Shown here one piece after another: positions 1 to 8,396 of a stretch of DNA of 64,000 nucleotides (position 1 is the first letter of the stretch; each line of letters starts with the position of its first letter). The notes below the pieces were generated by a model. That model was given only the letters and a program-made list of their open reading frames with translations. It ran no database searches and had not been told where the DNA came from. The DNA lies in NCBI RefSeq assembly GCF_014679505.1, contig NZ_CP061474.1, positions 392,001-456,000 on the forward strand, given 5' to 3'. This stretch comes from Geobacillus sp. 46C-IIa (GTDB lineage: Bacteria > Bacillota > Bacilli > Bacillales > Anoxybacillaceae). The position numbers and the translations under genes are program-made.

Positions 1-1
1 T

Positions 2-610
2 CCATATGAGAACAAGGAAGAGATGTTTGCGGCGTTTTTGGAATCGATTGCGCCGTTTCAAGAGGCAGGCAAGCTGGCGATGGTGCTGTTTCAGTTTCCG
101 CCGTGGTTTGACTGCCGGCGCGAGCATGTCGCCTACTTGCGCTCGGTCAAGGCGCGGATGGGAGCGGTGCCTGTCGCCTTGGAGTTTCGTCATCAGTCGT
201 GGTTTTCGCCCCGGTTTTACGATAAAACGCTCCGTTTTATGGAAGAGGAAGGGTGGATTCACAGCATCTGCGATGAGCCGCAAGCGGGGGAAGGGTCGGT
301 GCCGACCGTTTTGCATCCGACTGATCGGGAAAAGACGCTCATCCGCCTGCACGGGCGCAACGTGCACGGCTGGAACAGGGCGACGGCCGGAGAGAACTGG
401 CGGGCGGTCCGCTATTTGTACCGCTACAATGAGCGCGAGCTAAGCGAATGGGTAAATCATATCAAGGCATTAATGGGAAAGACGGCACATATTTATGTGT
501 TGTTTAACAACAATTCCGGCGGGGATGCCGCCGACAACGCCAAGCAGTTGATCGATTTGCTTGGCATTGAGTACAAAGGGCTTGCGCCGCGCCAGCTCGG
601 TTTGTTTTGA
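2..610 (+). CDS. yunF: DUF72 family protein YunF, 5' end cut by the window edge
   Basis: The reading frame is open from base 2, so the N-terminus lies outside the window; 202 residues remain of a family usually near 280. It carries the DUF72 features: a phenylalanine-rich strand ending QFPPWF, then LEFRHQSWF, and later LIRLHGRN. DUF72 proteins adopt a TIM-barrel-like fold and no biochemical role is firmly established. The gene is first in a same-strand run with the TauE-like and YunD-like genes, 15 nt before the next start, and so is probably co-transcribed with them. Family assignment is firm; function is unknown. Confidence 0.88.
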   Translation, partial: PYENKEEMFAAFLESIAPFQEAGKLAMVLFQFPPWFDCRREHVAYLRSVKARMGAVPVALEFRHQSWFSPRFYDKTLRFMEEEGWIHSICDEPQAGEGSVPTVLHPTDREKTLIRLHGRNVHGWNRATAGENWRAVRYLYRYNERELSEWVNHIKALMGKTAHIYVLFNNNSGGDAADNAKQLIDLLGIEYKGLAPRQLGLF

Positions 611-625
611 AGAGGGGGAGGCAAG

Positions 626-1528
626 ATGGCTTACGCGTTGCTTCTGTTCATCGGGTTTGTCGCCGGAACGGTCGGGAGCTTGGCCGGCCTCGGCGGCGGG
701 GTGATCATCGTGCCGGCGCTGCTGTTTTTCGGCGCCCTTGGCTGGCTCGCGGCGGTGACGCCGCAAGTGGCGGTCGGCACGTCGCTTGTTGTCATTATTT
801 TTAATGGCTTGTCATCGACATTGTCGTATATGAAAGATAAAATGGTTGATTACCGAAGCGGGCTGCTGTTTTGCCTCGGCAGTATTCCCGGGACGGTTCT
901 CGGCGCGTGGGTGAACAATACGCTGAGTGTCGCCCATTTTTCATTGTATTTTGGGCTGTTTTTAATCGCCATGTCGCTCTTTTTGTCGCTGAGCCAAAAG
1001 AAAACGAAGCCGCAGGCATCGGAAGAGGGTGCGGCGGCAAAGGAGAACGGGCTGGAGCCGGATGCCTTCGCCCTAGAAAGAAAGGAAACGGCCCATCCGC
1101 CGTGGTGGAAGCGAAAAGTAGTGCGCACGTACACCGGACGGAACGGGGAAATGGCCGTGTACGGCTATCATCCGGTTGCGGCGGTCGCCATTGCCTTGGC
1201 CGTCGGGTTTTTCGGCGGCTTGTTTGGGATCGGCGGCGGCTCGCTCATGGTGCCGGCGATGATTGTTCTCTTCCGCTTTCCGCCGCATGTGGCGGTCGCG
1301 ACGTCCATGTTGCTCATTTTCTTGTCATCGCTTGTCGGTTCGACAACCCATATGGCGCTTGGCAATGTGCAGTGGGGGCTCGCTCTTGCCCTGATTCCGG
1401 GAGTATGGATCGGCGCGAAGACGGGGGCGTGGATCAATAAGCGGATGCAAAGCCGGACGCTGGTCATGGTGCTCCGCATGGTGCTCGTGTTGCTTGGCCT
1501 TCGTCTTGTGATCGAAAGTTTGTCGTAA
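626..1528 (+). CDS. yunE: TauE/SafE family membrane permease YunE
   Basis: A 300-residue integral membrane protein with two homologous halves. Each half starts with a glycine-rich motif: LAGLGGGVIIVPAL near residues 19-32 and FGIGGGSLMVPAM near 198-210. This internal duplication is characteristic of the TauE/SafE (formerly DUF81) family, whose members are thought to export sulfite or sulfonates or act as general anion permeases. A hydrophilic stretch, about residues 125-175, separates the halves. A GAGGGGGAGG ribosome site precedes the ATG. Substrate cannot be read from the sequence. It lies between yunF and yunD in a probable operon. Confidence 0.9.
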   Translation: MAYALLLFIGFVAGTVGSLAGLGGGVIIVPALLFFGALGWLAAVTPQVAVGTSLVVIIFNGLSSTLSYMKDKMVDYRSGLLFCLGSIPGTVLGAWVNNTLSVAHFSLYFGLFLIAMSLFLSLSQKKTKPQASEEGAAAKENGLEPDAFALERKETAHPPWWKRKVVRTYTGRNGEMAVYGYHPVAAVAIALAVGFFGGLFGIGGGSLMVPAMIVLFRFPPHVAVATSMLLIFLSSLVGSTTHMALGNVQWGLALALIPGVWIGAKTGAWINKRMQSRTLVMVLRMVLVLLGLRLVIESLS

Positions 1529-1545
1529 TTGAGGAGGGGCCCGTA

Positions 1546-2928
1546 TTGAAGCAAACCATCTATATTTACCATACGAACGATGTGCATAGCCATTTTGAGC
1601 ATTGGCCGCAAATCGCCCGCTTTTTGTCTGAGCGGAGGAGGGAGCATCGCGCGCGCAACGAGGCGATGCTTTTATTTGATGTCGGCGATTTTCTTGACCG
1701 CGTTCATCCAATCACCGAGGCGACGCGCGGGAAGGCAAACGTCGAGCTGCTCAACGAACTCGGATATGACGCGGTGACGATCGGCAATAATGAAGGGATC
1801 ACGCTTGATTACCACGAGCTTGATACGCTGTACGAGCGGGCGCAGTTTCCGGTTGTTGTCGCCAATTTGTTTCGCCGCGACGGGTCACGCCCCTCGTGGG
1901 CGCTTCCGTATGCAGTCGTGCAGGTGGCGGAAACGTTTCGCGTCGGGCTCGTCGGCGTGACTGCTCCGTTTCGGCATTTTTACGAGTCGCTTGGCTGGAC
2001 TATTGCTCCGCCGTTTGAGATGCTGCAAACGGCGGTGGCGGAAGTGAAGCAGCAGGCCGACTGCGTTGTCGTCTTATCCCATCTTGGGGTGAATGAGGAT
2101 GAAAAAATAGCCGCCACGATCCCGGATGTCGATATTATTTTAGGCTCCCACACCCACCATGTGTTTCCGGAAGGGAAGCAAGTCAACGGCGCGCTCCTTT
2201 GCGCGGCGGGAAAATACGGACAATACATCGGCGTCGTCAAGCTGGAGGTGGAAGATGGGCGCTTGGCGCGGACGTCGGCGGCGATCGTCGATGTCGCGAC
2301 GCTGCCGCGCTCGGAAGAGGTCGAGCGTCATCTTCACCGCCTTGAGCAGGAAAGTTTGGCGCGGCTTGAGGCAGAACGAATAGCCGAACTCAAAGACGAT
2401 TTACCGCTCAACTGGTTCGCCCCGTCGCCGCTCGCGCATGTGCTTGCCTCCGCCTTGCGCGAATGGTGCCAGGCGGATATCGGCATGGTCAACGCCGGCG
2501 TGTTGCTTGAGCCGCTTGCGAAAGGAACGGTGACGAAAAAAGATGTGCATCGTATTTGTCCGCACCCGCTCAACCCGTGCAAAGTGAAGCTGCGCGGGGC
2601 GGAGCTCAAAGAAATTGTGCTTGAGGCGAATACGGAGCGGATGAAGCATTTGCGGTTTAAAGGGTTCGGTTTCCGCGGCGAAGTGATGGGAGAAATGGTG
2701 TACGCCGGCGTGGACATTGAGACCGAGCTTGAAGAAGATGGGGCATGGCATATCCGCCGCATCACGATTAACGGCGAACCGCTCGACCCGGAGCGGCTGT
2801 ATGAGGTGGCGACGACCGATATGTTTGCCATTGGCCATTTCTACCCGCAAATTCAACGGGCCGCGGAAAAAACGTACTACATGCCGGAGTTTTTGCGCGA
2901 CGTCCTGGCTTGGAAATTGGCCCAGTAG
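1546..2928 (+). CDS. yunD: Bifunctional metallophosphatase/5'-nucleotidase-like protein YunD
   Basis: A 460-residue protein starting at TTG behind a GAGGAGGGG ribosome site. The N-terminal calcineurin-like phosphoesterase domain shows the metal ligands HTNDVHSHF (residues 9-17), GDFLDR (46-51), GNNEG, SHLGVNED and GSHTHH. The C-terminal half has the 5'-nucleotidase substrate domain (LREWCQADIGMVNAG; HPLNPCKVKLRG). Relatives hydrolyse nucleotides or UDP-sugars outside the cell, but no signal peptide or anchor is visible, so it is probably cytoplasmic. The substrate is not known. It starts 17 nt after yunE stops. Confidence 0.9.
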   Translation: MKQTIYIYHTNDVHSHFEHWPQIARFLSERRREHRARNEAMLLFDVGDFLDRVHPITEATRGKANVELLNELGYDAVTIGNNEGITLDYHELDTLYERAQFPVVVANLFRRDGSRPSWALPYAVVQVAETFRVGLVGVTAPFRHFYESLGWTIAPPFEMLQTAVAEVKQQADCVVVLSHLGVNEDEKIAATIPDVDIILGSHTHHVFPEGKQVNGALLCAAGKYGQYIGVVKLEVEDGRLARTSAAIVDVATLPRSEEVERHLHRLEQESLARLEAERIAELKDDLPLNWFAPSPLAHVLASALREWCQADIGMVNAGVLLEPLAKGTVTKKDVHRICPHPLNPCKVKLRGAELKEIVLEANTERMKHLRFKGFGFRGEVMGEMVYAGVDIETELEEDGAWHIRRITINGEPLDPERLYEVATTDMFAIGHFYPQIQRAAEKTYYMPEFLRDVLAWKLAQ

Positions 2929-2989
2929 GCAGGCACTTCTTTTTCCATGCTTCATACATTGGAGTATGGAAAGGAGAGTGACTGCGGCG

Positions 2990-3292
2990 ATGGTGGAAGT
3001 GACGCCGATCATCATTGACGGCTATCTGTTTATTGCCGTATCTGTAAAGCTGCCGAAGACGAATTTGCTGGCGGTGGCGAGCGACAAAGGATATATTATG
3101 TGCGGGGCGCTCGATGTCGCCTTATTGAACGAAAAGCTGCGCGATCGCGGCATCATCGCCGGCCGGGCGGTCGGGGTGCGCACGATCGAACAGCTTCTTG
3201 AAGCACCGCTCGAGTCGGTGACAATCGCCGCCCGAGAGCTTGGCATTGAACCGGGAATGAAAGGGAAAGACGCGCTGTTGAAAATGCGGTGA
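2990..3292 (+). CDS. yunC: DUF1805 protein YunC
   Basis: A 100-residue protein of the YunC/DUF1805 family with a compact alpha/beta fold and no assigned activity. The chosen ATG (MVEVTPIIIDG) lies 11 nt after AAGGAGAG. An in-frame ATG at 2966 is possible, but that ribosome site would then fall inside the gene. The segment KGYIMCGALDV and the C-terminal GIEPGMKGKDALLKM are family hallmarks. The stop is followed at once by a strong hairpin, so the transcript may partly end there. Confidence 0.88.
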   Translation: MVEVTPIIIDGYLFIAVSVKLPKTNLLAVASDKGYIMCGALDVALLNEKLRDRGIIAGRAVGVRTIEQLLEAPLESVTIAARELGIEPGMKGKDALLKMR

Positions 3293-3294
3293 AA

Positions 3295-3340
3295 AAATCC
3301 CTCCTTGCAAGCATACATATAGCTTGTAAAGGAGGGATTT
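3295..3340 (+). promoter_or_regulatory. Hairpin enclosing the yunB ribosome binding site
   Basis: The left arm (AAATCCCTCCTT, then CAAGC) pairs with the right arm (GCTTG, then AAAGGAGGGATTT) around a short AT loop. The right arm contains AAAGGAGGG, the only good ribosome site for yunB, and is followed by GTATTTTG. It could be a weak intrinsic terminator after yunC, a translational lock on yunB, or both. Confidence 0.7.
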
Positions 3341-3345
3341 GTATT

Positions 3346-4092
3346 TTGGTGCGCCCCCGATTGCTGCGAAGAGGCCCGCTCCCGTTCCGCTACGTGTTTT
3401 TATTGACGTTCGTTTTTTTTATGTTTTCAACGGCGGCAAGCCTTTGGATTGTGAATAAAGGCATGAAACCTGTGCTGATGGAAATAGCCGAAACCGAAAC
3501 GAAGCGGATTGCCAACTTGGTGATCAATAACGCTATTGAACAGCAGTTTCAAAAAGACAATCCAGAATTCCAACAGTTAGTCTCGGTCCGGCAAGACGCC
3601 AACGGGAAAATCGTGTCGGTCGATTTTGACACCGCGATTATGAATCGTATTTTATCGGAGACGGACGATCATGTGATGGAAAGCTTAAAGGCGGCGACAG
3701 AGGGGCGGATTGAACGCATGGTGCTCCCTGAAGTTGAATCTGGTCAAGGGAACAGCCGCGGCATCATTTACTACATTCCGCTCGGGCAAGTGACGAACAA
3801 CGCACTGTTAGCCAACCTCGGCCCGCGCATTCCGGTCCAGTTTCAAATCGTCGGCAACGTCGATTCCGAAGTGACGAAACAAATTCATGCTTATGATATT
3901 AACAGCTTTTTTATTGAAATTGACATCCATATCGCCGTTGATATTCAAGTGATCATTCCGTTTGCCTCAAAAGTTTCCACCGTAACGACTGATATGCCGA
4001 TCGTCATGCGCTTCATTCCAGGAGAAGTGCCGCAGTTTTACAACAAAAACGGCGGCCCAATCAGTCCGTCTCTCCAGCTGCCGGCACGTTAG
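3346..4092 (+). CDS. yunB: Sporulation protein YunB
   Basis: A 248-residue protein with one N-terminal membrane segment (VFLLTFVFFMFSTAASLWIV) and a large predicted extracytoplasmic domain, matching YunB, needed for normal sporulation in B. subtilis. The start is TTG 3346 or GTG 3349, both placed after AAAGGAGGG (3328-3336). Reading from an upstream ATG at 3289 would run through the hairpin and add residues not expected in the family. The middle contains IAETETKRIANLVINNAIEQ and the C-terminal part VIIPFASKV. Likely transcribed in the mother cell; no sigma-E promoter was confidently located. Confidence 0.82.
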   Translation: MVRPRLLRRGPLPFRYVFLLTFVFFMFSTAASLWIVNKGMKPVLMEIAETETKRIANLVINNAIEQQFQKDNPEFQQLVSVRQDANGKIVSVDFDTAIMNRILSETDDHVMESLKAATEGRIERMVLPEVESGQGNSRGIIYYIPLGQVTNNALLANLGPRIPVQFQIVGNVDSEVTKQIHAYDINSFFIEIDIHIAVDIQVIIPFASKVSTVTTDMPIVMRFIPGEVPQFYNKNGGPISPSLQLPAR

Positions 4093-4165
4093 AGCGGGGA
4101 ATGGTTTTGGTAGAAACATGGAAACATTATACAAAGAAAGCGTTCCCTTTATCAATGGTTATTCG

Positions 4166-4210
4166 GCTGTTTCGCCAACGTTTGTTCAGAGCGGAACAGC
4201 TTTTTCATTT
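4166..4210 (+). terminator. Intrinsic terminator after yunB
   Basis: A 10-bp stem (GCTGTTTCGC with GCGGAACAGC, one G-U pair) and a 15-nt loop, followed by TTTTTCATTTT. Confidence 0.8.
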
Positions 4211-4468
4211 TCAAAAAGAAAACAGCTAGACGAGCAGGCTTAAATTTTGTAATATTATATTAAATTGAAAATAGTTTTATTATTTACGTGATTGCTAGAG
4301 GGGATGTGGGAGCAGAGAACAAAGGAATGATCAGAAAGAAGGATCGGTTTCCAATTCGGCCGCTCCTTCACAACCACAAGTGCGCGTGCAGGGCGGATGG
4401 CGTTTTGCCGATGCTGTCAGACGGCGCGCTCAGATGACAGAAGATGATGAACAATGGGGGGAAAACGA
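4211..4468 (+). other. AT-rich leader of the liv operon
   Basis: No coding frame is supported in this gap. The first 90 bases are very AT-rich (around 4240-4290), the likely promoter area, with TTGAAA at about 4265 but no convincing -10 at the right distance. The next 150 bases are GC-richer untranslated leader. No T-box motif was found; CodY-like matches reach only about 10 of 15 positions. Confidence 0.45.
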
Positions 4469-5659
4469 GTGAAAAAGAAAAAAGCAGCAGGTGTCTTTTT
4501 CTCGCTGATGCTGACGGCGGGCCTCATGGCCGGCTGCGGCGGCAACCAACCAAGCGGCGGCTCGGCGGGTGGCAGCGGCGGAGGAGGCGGCGATGTCATT
4601 AAAATCGGCGCCAACCTTGAGCTGTCCGGCGGGGTCGCTTCGTACGGACAATCGATCGCCGAAGGGCTGGAACTGGCGTTAGAGGAAATCAACAAAGAAG
4701 GAATCGACGGCAAAAAGTTGGAGCTTGTCAAAGTCGACAACAAATCGGAAGCGGCCGAAGCGACGAACGGCGCCATCAAGCTGATCAGCCAAGACAAAGT
4801 CGTCGCGATTGTCGGCTCAGCGACGAGCACGAATACGCTCGCCCAAGTGCAAATCGCCAATGACAATAAAGTGCCGCTCATTACGCCAACCGGCACGAAC
4901 CCGACGATCACCAACAAAGACGGCAAAGTGAATGAATTCGTCTTCCGGACGTGCTTTATCGACCCGTTCCAAGGAACAGTGGCGGCCAAATTTGCGCTAA
5001 ACGACTTGAAAGTGAAAAATGCCGCTGTGTTGATCGACAGCTCAAGCGATTACTCGAAAGGGCTGGCTGCTTCGTTTAAAGAGGCGTTCACGGGCGGCGG
5101 CGGCAAAATTGTTGCCGAAGAAGCGTATGTCGCGAAAGATACCGACTTCCGCGCTACGCTGACGCGCATTAAATCCGCCAATCCGGAATTTTTGTTCTTG
5201 CCGGGCTACTACGAAGAAGTCGGTCTCATTGTGAAGCAGGCGCGCGAACTTGGCTTGAACGTGCCGATCATGGGCGGCGACGGCTGGGATTCGCCGAAGC
5301 TTGTTGAAATTGCCGGCAAAGACGCATTGAACAATACGTATATTACGAACCACTATTCGTCGGGCGACCCGGATCCGAAAATTCAAGAGTTCGTCAAAGC
5401 GTTCCAAGCGAAATACAATAAAGCGCCGGACGCCTTTAACGCGCTTGGCTACGATACGGCATATTTCCTGGCGGATGCCATCAAACGGGCCGGCAGCGCC
5501 GATCCGGTGAAAATCAAAGACGCGCTGGTGCAAACGAAAGATTTGCAGCTCGTCTCCGGTACGCTGACGCTCGATGAAAACCATGACCCGGTGAAATCGG
5601 CGGCGATTTTAGAATACAAAGACGGGCAGCAACAATTCAAAACGAAAGTGAATCCGTAA
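4469..5659 (+). CDS. livK: Branched-chain amino-acid ABC transporter, substrate-binding lipoprotein
   Basis: A 396-residue type I periplasmic-binding-fold lipoprotein: basic N-terminus, hydrophobic segment and lipobox LMAGC, then a Gly/Ser linker before the mature domain (IKIGANLELSGGVASYG). The Leu/Ile/Val-binding fold is seen in PTGTNPTITN, TCFIDPFQGT and MGGDGWDSPK. GTG 4469 is preferred because GGGGGGA lies 8 nt upstream; ATG 4454 is in frame but has no ribosome site. It heads a five-gene operon with two permeases and two ATPases, so it should capture a branched-chain or related amino acid at the membrane surface. Confidence 0.92.
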   Translation: MKKKKAAGVFFSLMLTAGLMAGCGGNQPSGGSAGGSGGGGGDVIKIGANLELSGGVASYGQSIAEGLELALEEINKEGIDGKKLELVKVDNKSEAAEATNGAIKLISQDKVVAIVGSATSTNTLAQVQIANDNKVPLITPTGTNPTITNKDGKVNEFVFRTCFIDPFQGTVAAKFALNDLKVKNAAVLIDSSSDYSKGLAASFKEAFTGGGGKIVAEEAYVAKDTDFRATLTRIKSANPEFLFLPGYYEEVGLIVKQARELGLNVPIMGGDGWDSPKLVEIAGKDALNNTYITNHYSSGDPDPKIQEFVKAFQAKYNKAPDAFNALGYDTAYFLADAIKRAGSADPVKIKDALVQTKDLQLVSGTLTLDENHDPVKSAAILEYKDGQQQFKTKVNP

Positions 5660-5772
5660 GGCAAGGCTGGATGGAGTGCATGGGCGGGGGGAGGGCGTCC
5701 CTTCAGGGAACGATCCCCTGTCCGGCATTTCTTTTGACCAGAGAACGAGTTTTCGTTAAGGAGCGTGCAATC

Positions 5773-6651
5773 ATGGAACTCATTCAACAGCTAGTGAACG
5801 GCATTTCGTTAGGCAGCATTTATGCGCTGATCGCGCTTGGCTATACGATGGTGTATGGCATCGTCCGGCTCATTAACTTCGCCCATGGCGACGTCTTTAT
5901 GGTCGGTTCATTCGTCGGTTTTTACGCTGTGACGATGCTCGGTGTCGGTTTTTTTCCAGCGCTGTTGTTGGCGATGGCAGCCTGCGCTGTGCTCGGGATG
6001 GTTATTGAACGCATCGCCTACAAGCCGCTGCGGAATGCGACGCGCATTGCCGTGCTTATTACAGCGATCGGCGTATCGCTTTTGATTGAGTACGTGACGA
6101 TTTATTTGCGCGGGGCGCAGCCGGAAGCGTATCCGAGCACGTTGCTGCCAGAACGGAACTTGGAGCTGTTTGGCGTTGTCATTAGCGGCCAGTCGCTTTT
6201 CATCCTCGGCACGTCCCTCGTCTTAATGGTCCTTCTTCAGTTCATCGTTCACCGGACAAAAATCGGGAAAGCGATGCGCGCCGTCTCCCATGATGCGGAA
6301 GCGGCCCGGTTGATGGGGATTAACGTCGACAATACGATCTCGGCCACGTTTGCGATCGGCTCGGCATTGGCCGGTGCGGCCGGTGTCATTTTTGGCATTT
6401 ATTATACGAAAATCGAGCCGTTAATGGGCATTCTTCCGGGGCTGAAGGCGTTTGTCGCCGCCGTGCTGGGCGGGATCGGCATCATTCCGGGCGCGATGGT
6501 CGGCGGGCTTTTGCTTGGCGTCATCGAATCGCTCGTCAGCGGGTTAGGCTATTCGCTTTGGCGCGACGGGGTGGCGTTCATCATTTTAATTCTCATCCTC
6601 ATTTTCCGGCCGGCCGGATTGTTTGGCAAGAACGTACGAGAAAAAGTGTAA
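5773..6651 (+). CDS. livH: Branched-chain amino-acid ABC permease LivH
   Basis: A 292-residue polytopic permease of the LivH family, beginning MELIQQLVNGISLGSIYAL. Family motifs include ALGYTMVYGIVRLINFAHGD and, in the second half, AAVLGGIGIIPGAMVGG. The ATG follows AAGGAG by 8 nt; an upstream in-frame extension reads through GC-rich spacer and is rejected. The 113-nt gap to livK is G/C-rich and may hold a partial terminator, which would give more binding protein than permease. It pairs with livM to form the transmembrane channel. Confidence 0.93.
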   Translation: MELIQQLVNGISLGSIYALIALGYTMVYGIVRLINFAHGDVFMVGSFVGFYAVTMLGVGFFPALLLAMAACAVLGMVIERIAYKPLRNATRIAVLITAIGVSLLIEYVTIYLRGAQPEAYPSTLLPERNLELFGVVISGQSLFILGTSLVLMVLLQFIVHRTKIGKAMRAVSHDAEAARLMGINVDNTISATFAIGSALAGAAGVIFGIYYTKIEPLMGILPGLKAFVAAVLGGIGIIPGAMVGGLLLGVIESLVSGLGYSLWRDGVAFIILILILIFRPAGLFGKNVREKV

Positions 6652-6667
6652 AGGATGGTAGGGAACA

Positions 6668-7642
6668 ATGGCAACTTGGAAGCGGACGCGTGGATTTTGG
6701 GTTTCCGTCATATTGGCCTTCGCCTTTTTCGCCGTTGTCGAGTGGCTGATTGCAAGCGGAACGTTAAACATCTTTTATGTGAATACCCTCTTTTTCATGG
6801 CGATTAACGTCATTTTGGCTGTCAGTCTTCATTTAATTATCGGGATTACCGGACAGTTTTCCATTGGCCATGCCGGTTTTTTCGCCGTTGGCGCCTATGC
6901 CTCCGCGATTATGACGATGAAGCTGCAGCTGCCGTTTGCGGTCGGGTTATTGGCGGCCGGGGCGGCGGCGATGCTCGCTGGCCTGATCATCGGCGTGCCG
7001 AGCTTGCGGCTGAAAGGAGATTATTTGGCGATCGCGACGCTCGGATTCGGCGAAATTGTCCGCATCGCGTTGTTGAATATCGACTATGTGGGCGGAGCGA
7101 GCGGCATGACGGTGGCGCACATGACGACATGGCCGTGGGTGTTCGCTTGTTTGTTGGTCACGATCATTGTCATCGCCAACTTCACGAATTCGACGCACGG
7201 GCGGGCGTGCATCTCGATTCGCGAGGATGAAATCGCCGCTGATGCGATGGGGATCAATACGACGTATTACAAAGTCGCTGCGTTTGCGATCGGTTCGTTT
7301 TTCGCCGGCATTGCCGGGGCTTTGTACGCCCACCACTTTTACATTATTCAGCCGTCGAACTTCGGCTTTTTAAAATCGTTTGATATTTTGATTTTTGTCG
7401 TGTTGGGCGGGCTCGGCAGCCTGTCTGGCGCGGTTGTTGCGGCGATATTGTTGACACTCGTTTCGACGTTCTTGCAAAACTATCCGGAAACGCGGATGAT
7501 CATCTACAGCCTTGTTTTGATTTTGGTCATGCTGTATCGCCCAACCGGGTTGATGGGGAAGAAAGAATTGACTTCGCTCTTCAAATGGCGGAAGGCAGCG
7601 CAAGGGGGAATGAACCATGGCGGCAAGAACACCGTTGCTTAA
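6668..7642 (+). CDS. livM: Branched-chain amino-acid ABC permease LivM
   Basis: A 324-residue membrane protein of the LivM family with about nine hydrophobic segments. Recognisable features are GITGQFSIGHAGFFAVGAY near residues 58-76, LRLKGDYLAIATLGFGEI, the GGASGMTV loop and the C-terminal FVVLGGLGSLSGAV. It starts 16 nt after livH with GGATGGTAGGGAACA as ribosome site. Its 3' end overlaps livG by 26 nt, implying translational coupling. It forms the heteromeric channel with LivH. Confidence 0.93.
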   Translation: MATWKRTRGFWVSVILAFAFFAVVEWLIASGTLNIFYVNTLFFMAINVILAVSLHLIIGITGQFSIGHAGFFAVGAYASAIMTMKLQLPFAVGLLAAGAAAMLAGLIIGVPSLRLKGDYLAIATLGFGEIVRIALLNIDYVGGASGMTVAHMTTWPWVFACLLVTIIVIANFTNSTHGRACISIREDEIAADAMGINTTYYKVAAFAIGSFFAGIAGALYAHHFYIIQPSNFGFLKSFDILIFVVLGGLGSLSGAVVAAILLTLVSTFLQNYPETRMIIYSLVLILVMLYRPTGLMGKKELTSLFKWRKAAQGGMNHGGKNTVA

Positions 7643-8396
7643 AGCGGAAGGGGTCGGCATCCAGTTTGGCGGGCTCAAGGCGCTCTCCGGCGTAGATATG
7701 GAGCTGCATCGAGGGGAGCTCGTCGGACTCATCGGCCCGAACGGCGCCGGGAAAACGACGCTGTTTAACTTATTGACCGGTGTGTATGTGCCGACGGAAG
7801 GACGGATTATGCTGGATGGCGAAATGTTGAACGGCTTGCCGCCGTACAAAATTACGCGCAAAGGGATCAGCCGGACGTTTCAAAACATTCGCCTGTTTGG
7901 CGAGCTGTCGGTCCTTGACAACGTCAAAGTCGCTTACCATACGCACGCCCGCCATTCGATCGTGAGCTCCATTCTCCGCCTTCCGTCCCACCTCCGCGGA
8001 GAAAGGGAAATGGAAGAAAAGACGATCGAGTTTTTGAACATTTTTAACTTGCACGAGGTGATGCACGAGCAGGCGAAAAACTTGCCATACGGCCAGCAGC
8101 GCCGCTTGGAGATCGCCCGGGCGCTCGCGGCGCAGCCGAAGCTCTTGCTGCTTGACGAGCCGGCTGCCGGCATGAACCCGCAGGAAACGAAAGAGCTGAT
8201 GAATTTGATCGCCTTTATTCGCGAACGGTTTGCGTTGACGATTTTGCTGATTGAGCATGATATGTCGCTTGTGATGGGCATATGCGAGCGCATTTATGTG
8301 CTCGACCATGGCCAGTTGATCGCTCACGGCACGCCGGAAGATGTGCGCAACAACCCGAAAGTGATCGAGGCTTACCTTGGCGAGGAGGTGTCGTGA
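7617..8396 (+). CDS. livG: Branched-chain amino-acid ABC ATPase LivG
   Basis: A 259-residue ATPase with Walker A GPNGAGKTT (residues 41-49), the ABC signature in the LivG-type variant LPYGQQRRLEIARAL, Walker B LLLLDEPAAGM and the switch histidine in LIEHDM. The C-terminal ending with EAYLGEE is typical of LivG. The start lies inside the end of livM; the stop TGA shares a base with the livF ATG. It is one of two nucleotide-binding subunits driving uptake. Confidence 0.94.
   Translation: MAARTPLLKAEGVGIQFGGLKALSGVDMELHRGELVGLIGPNGAGKTTLFNLLTGVYVPTEGRIMLDGEMLNGLPPYKITRKGISRTFQNIRLFGELSVLDNVKVAYHTHARHSIVSSILRLPSHLRGEREMEEKTIEFLNIFNLHEVMHEQAKNLPYGQQRRLEIARALAAQPKLLLLDEPAAGMNPQETKELMNLIAFIRERFALTILLIEHDMSLVMGICERIYVLDHGQLIAHGTPEDVRNNPKVIEAYLGEEVS

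Noticed and set aside
4211..4300. CodY boxes upstream of the liv operon
   Set aside because: Three AT-rich segments match the CodY box at only about 10 of 15 positions, no better than expected in such AT-rich DNA.
4211..4468. A T-box or other amino-acid riboswitch in the liv leader
   Set aside because: No T-box sequence AGGGTGGTACCGCG-like element, specifier hairpin or terminator next to the gene start was found.
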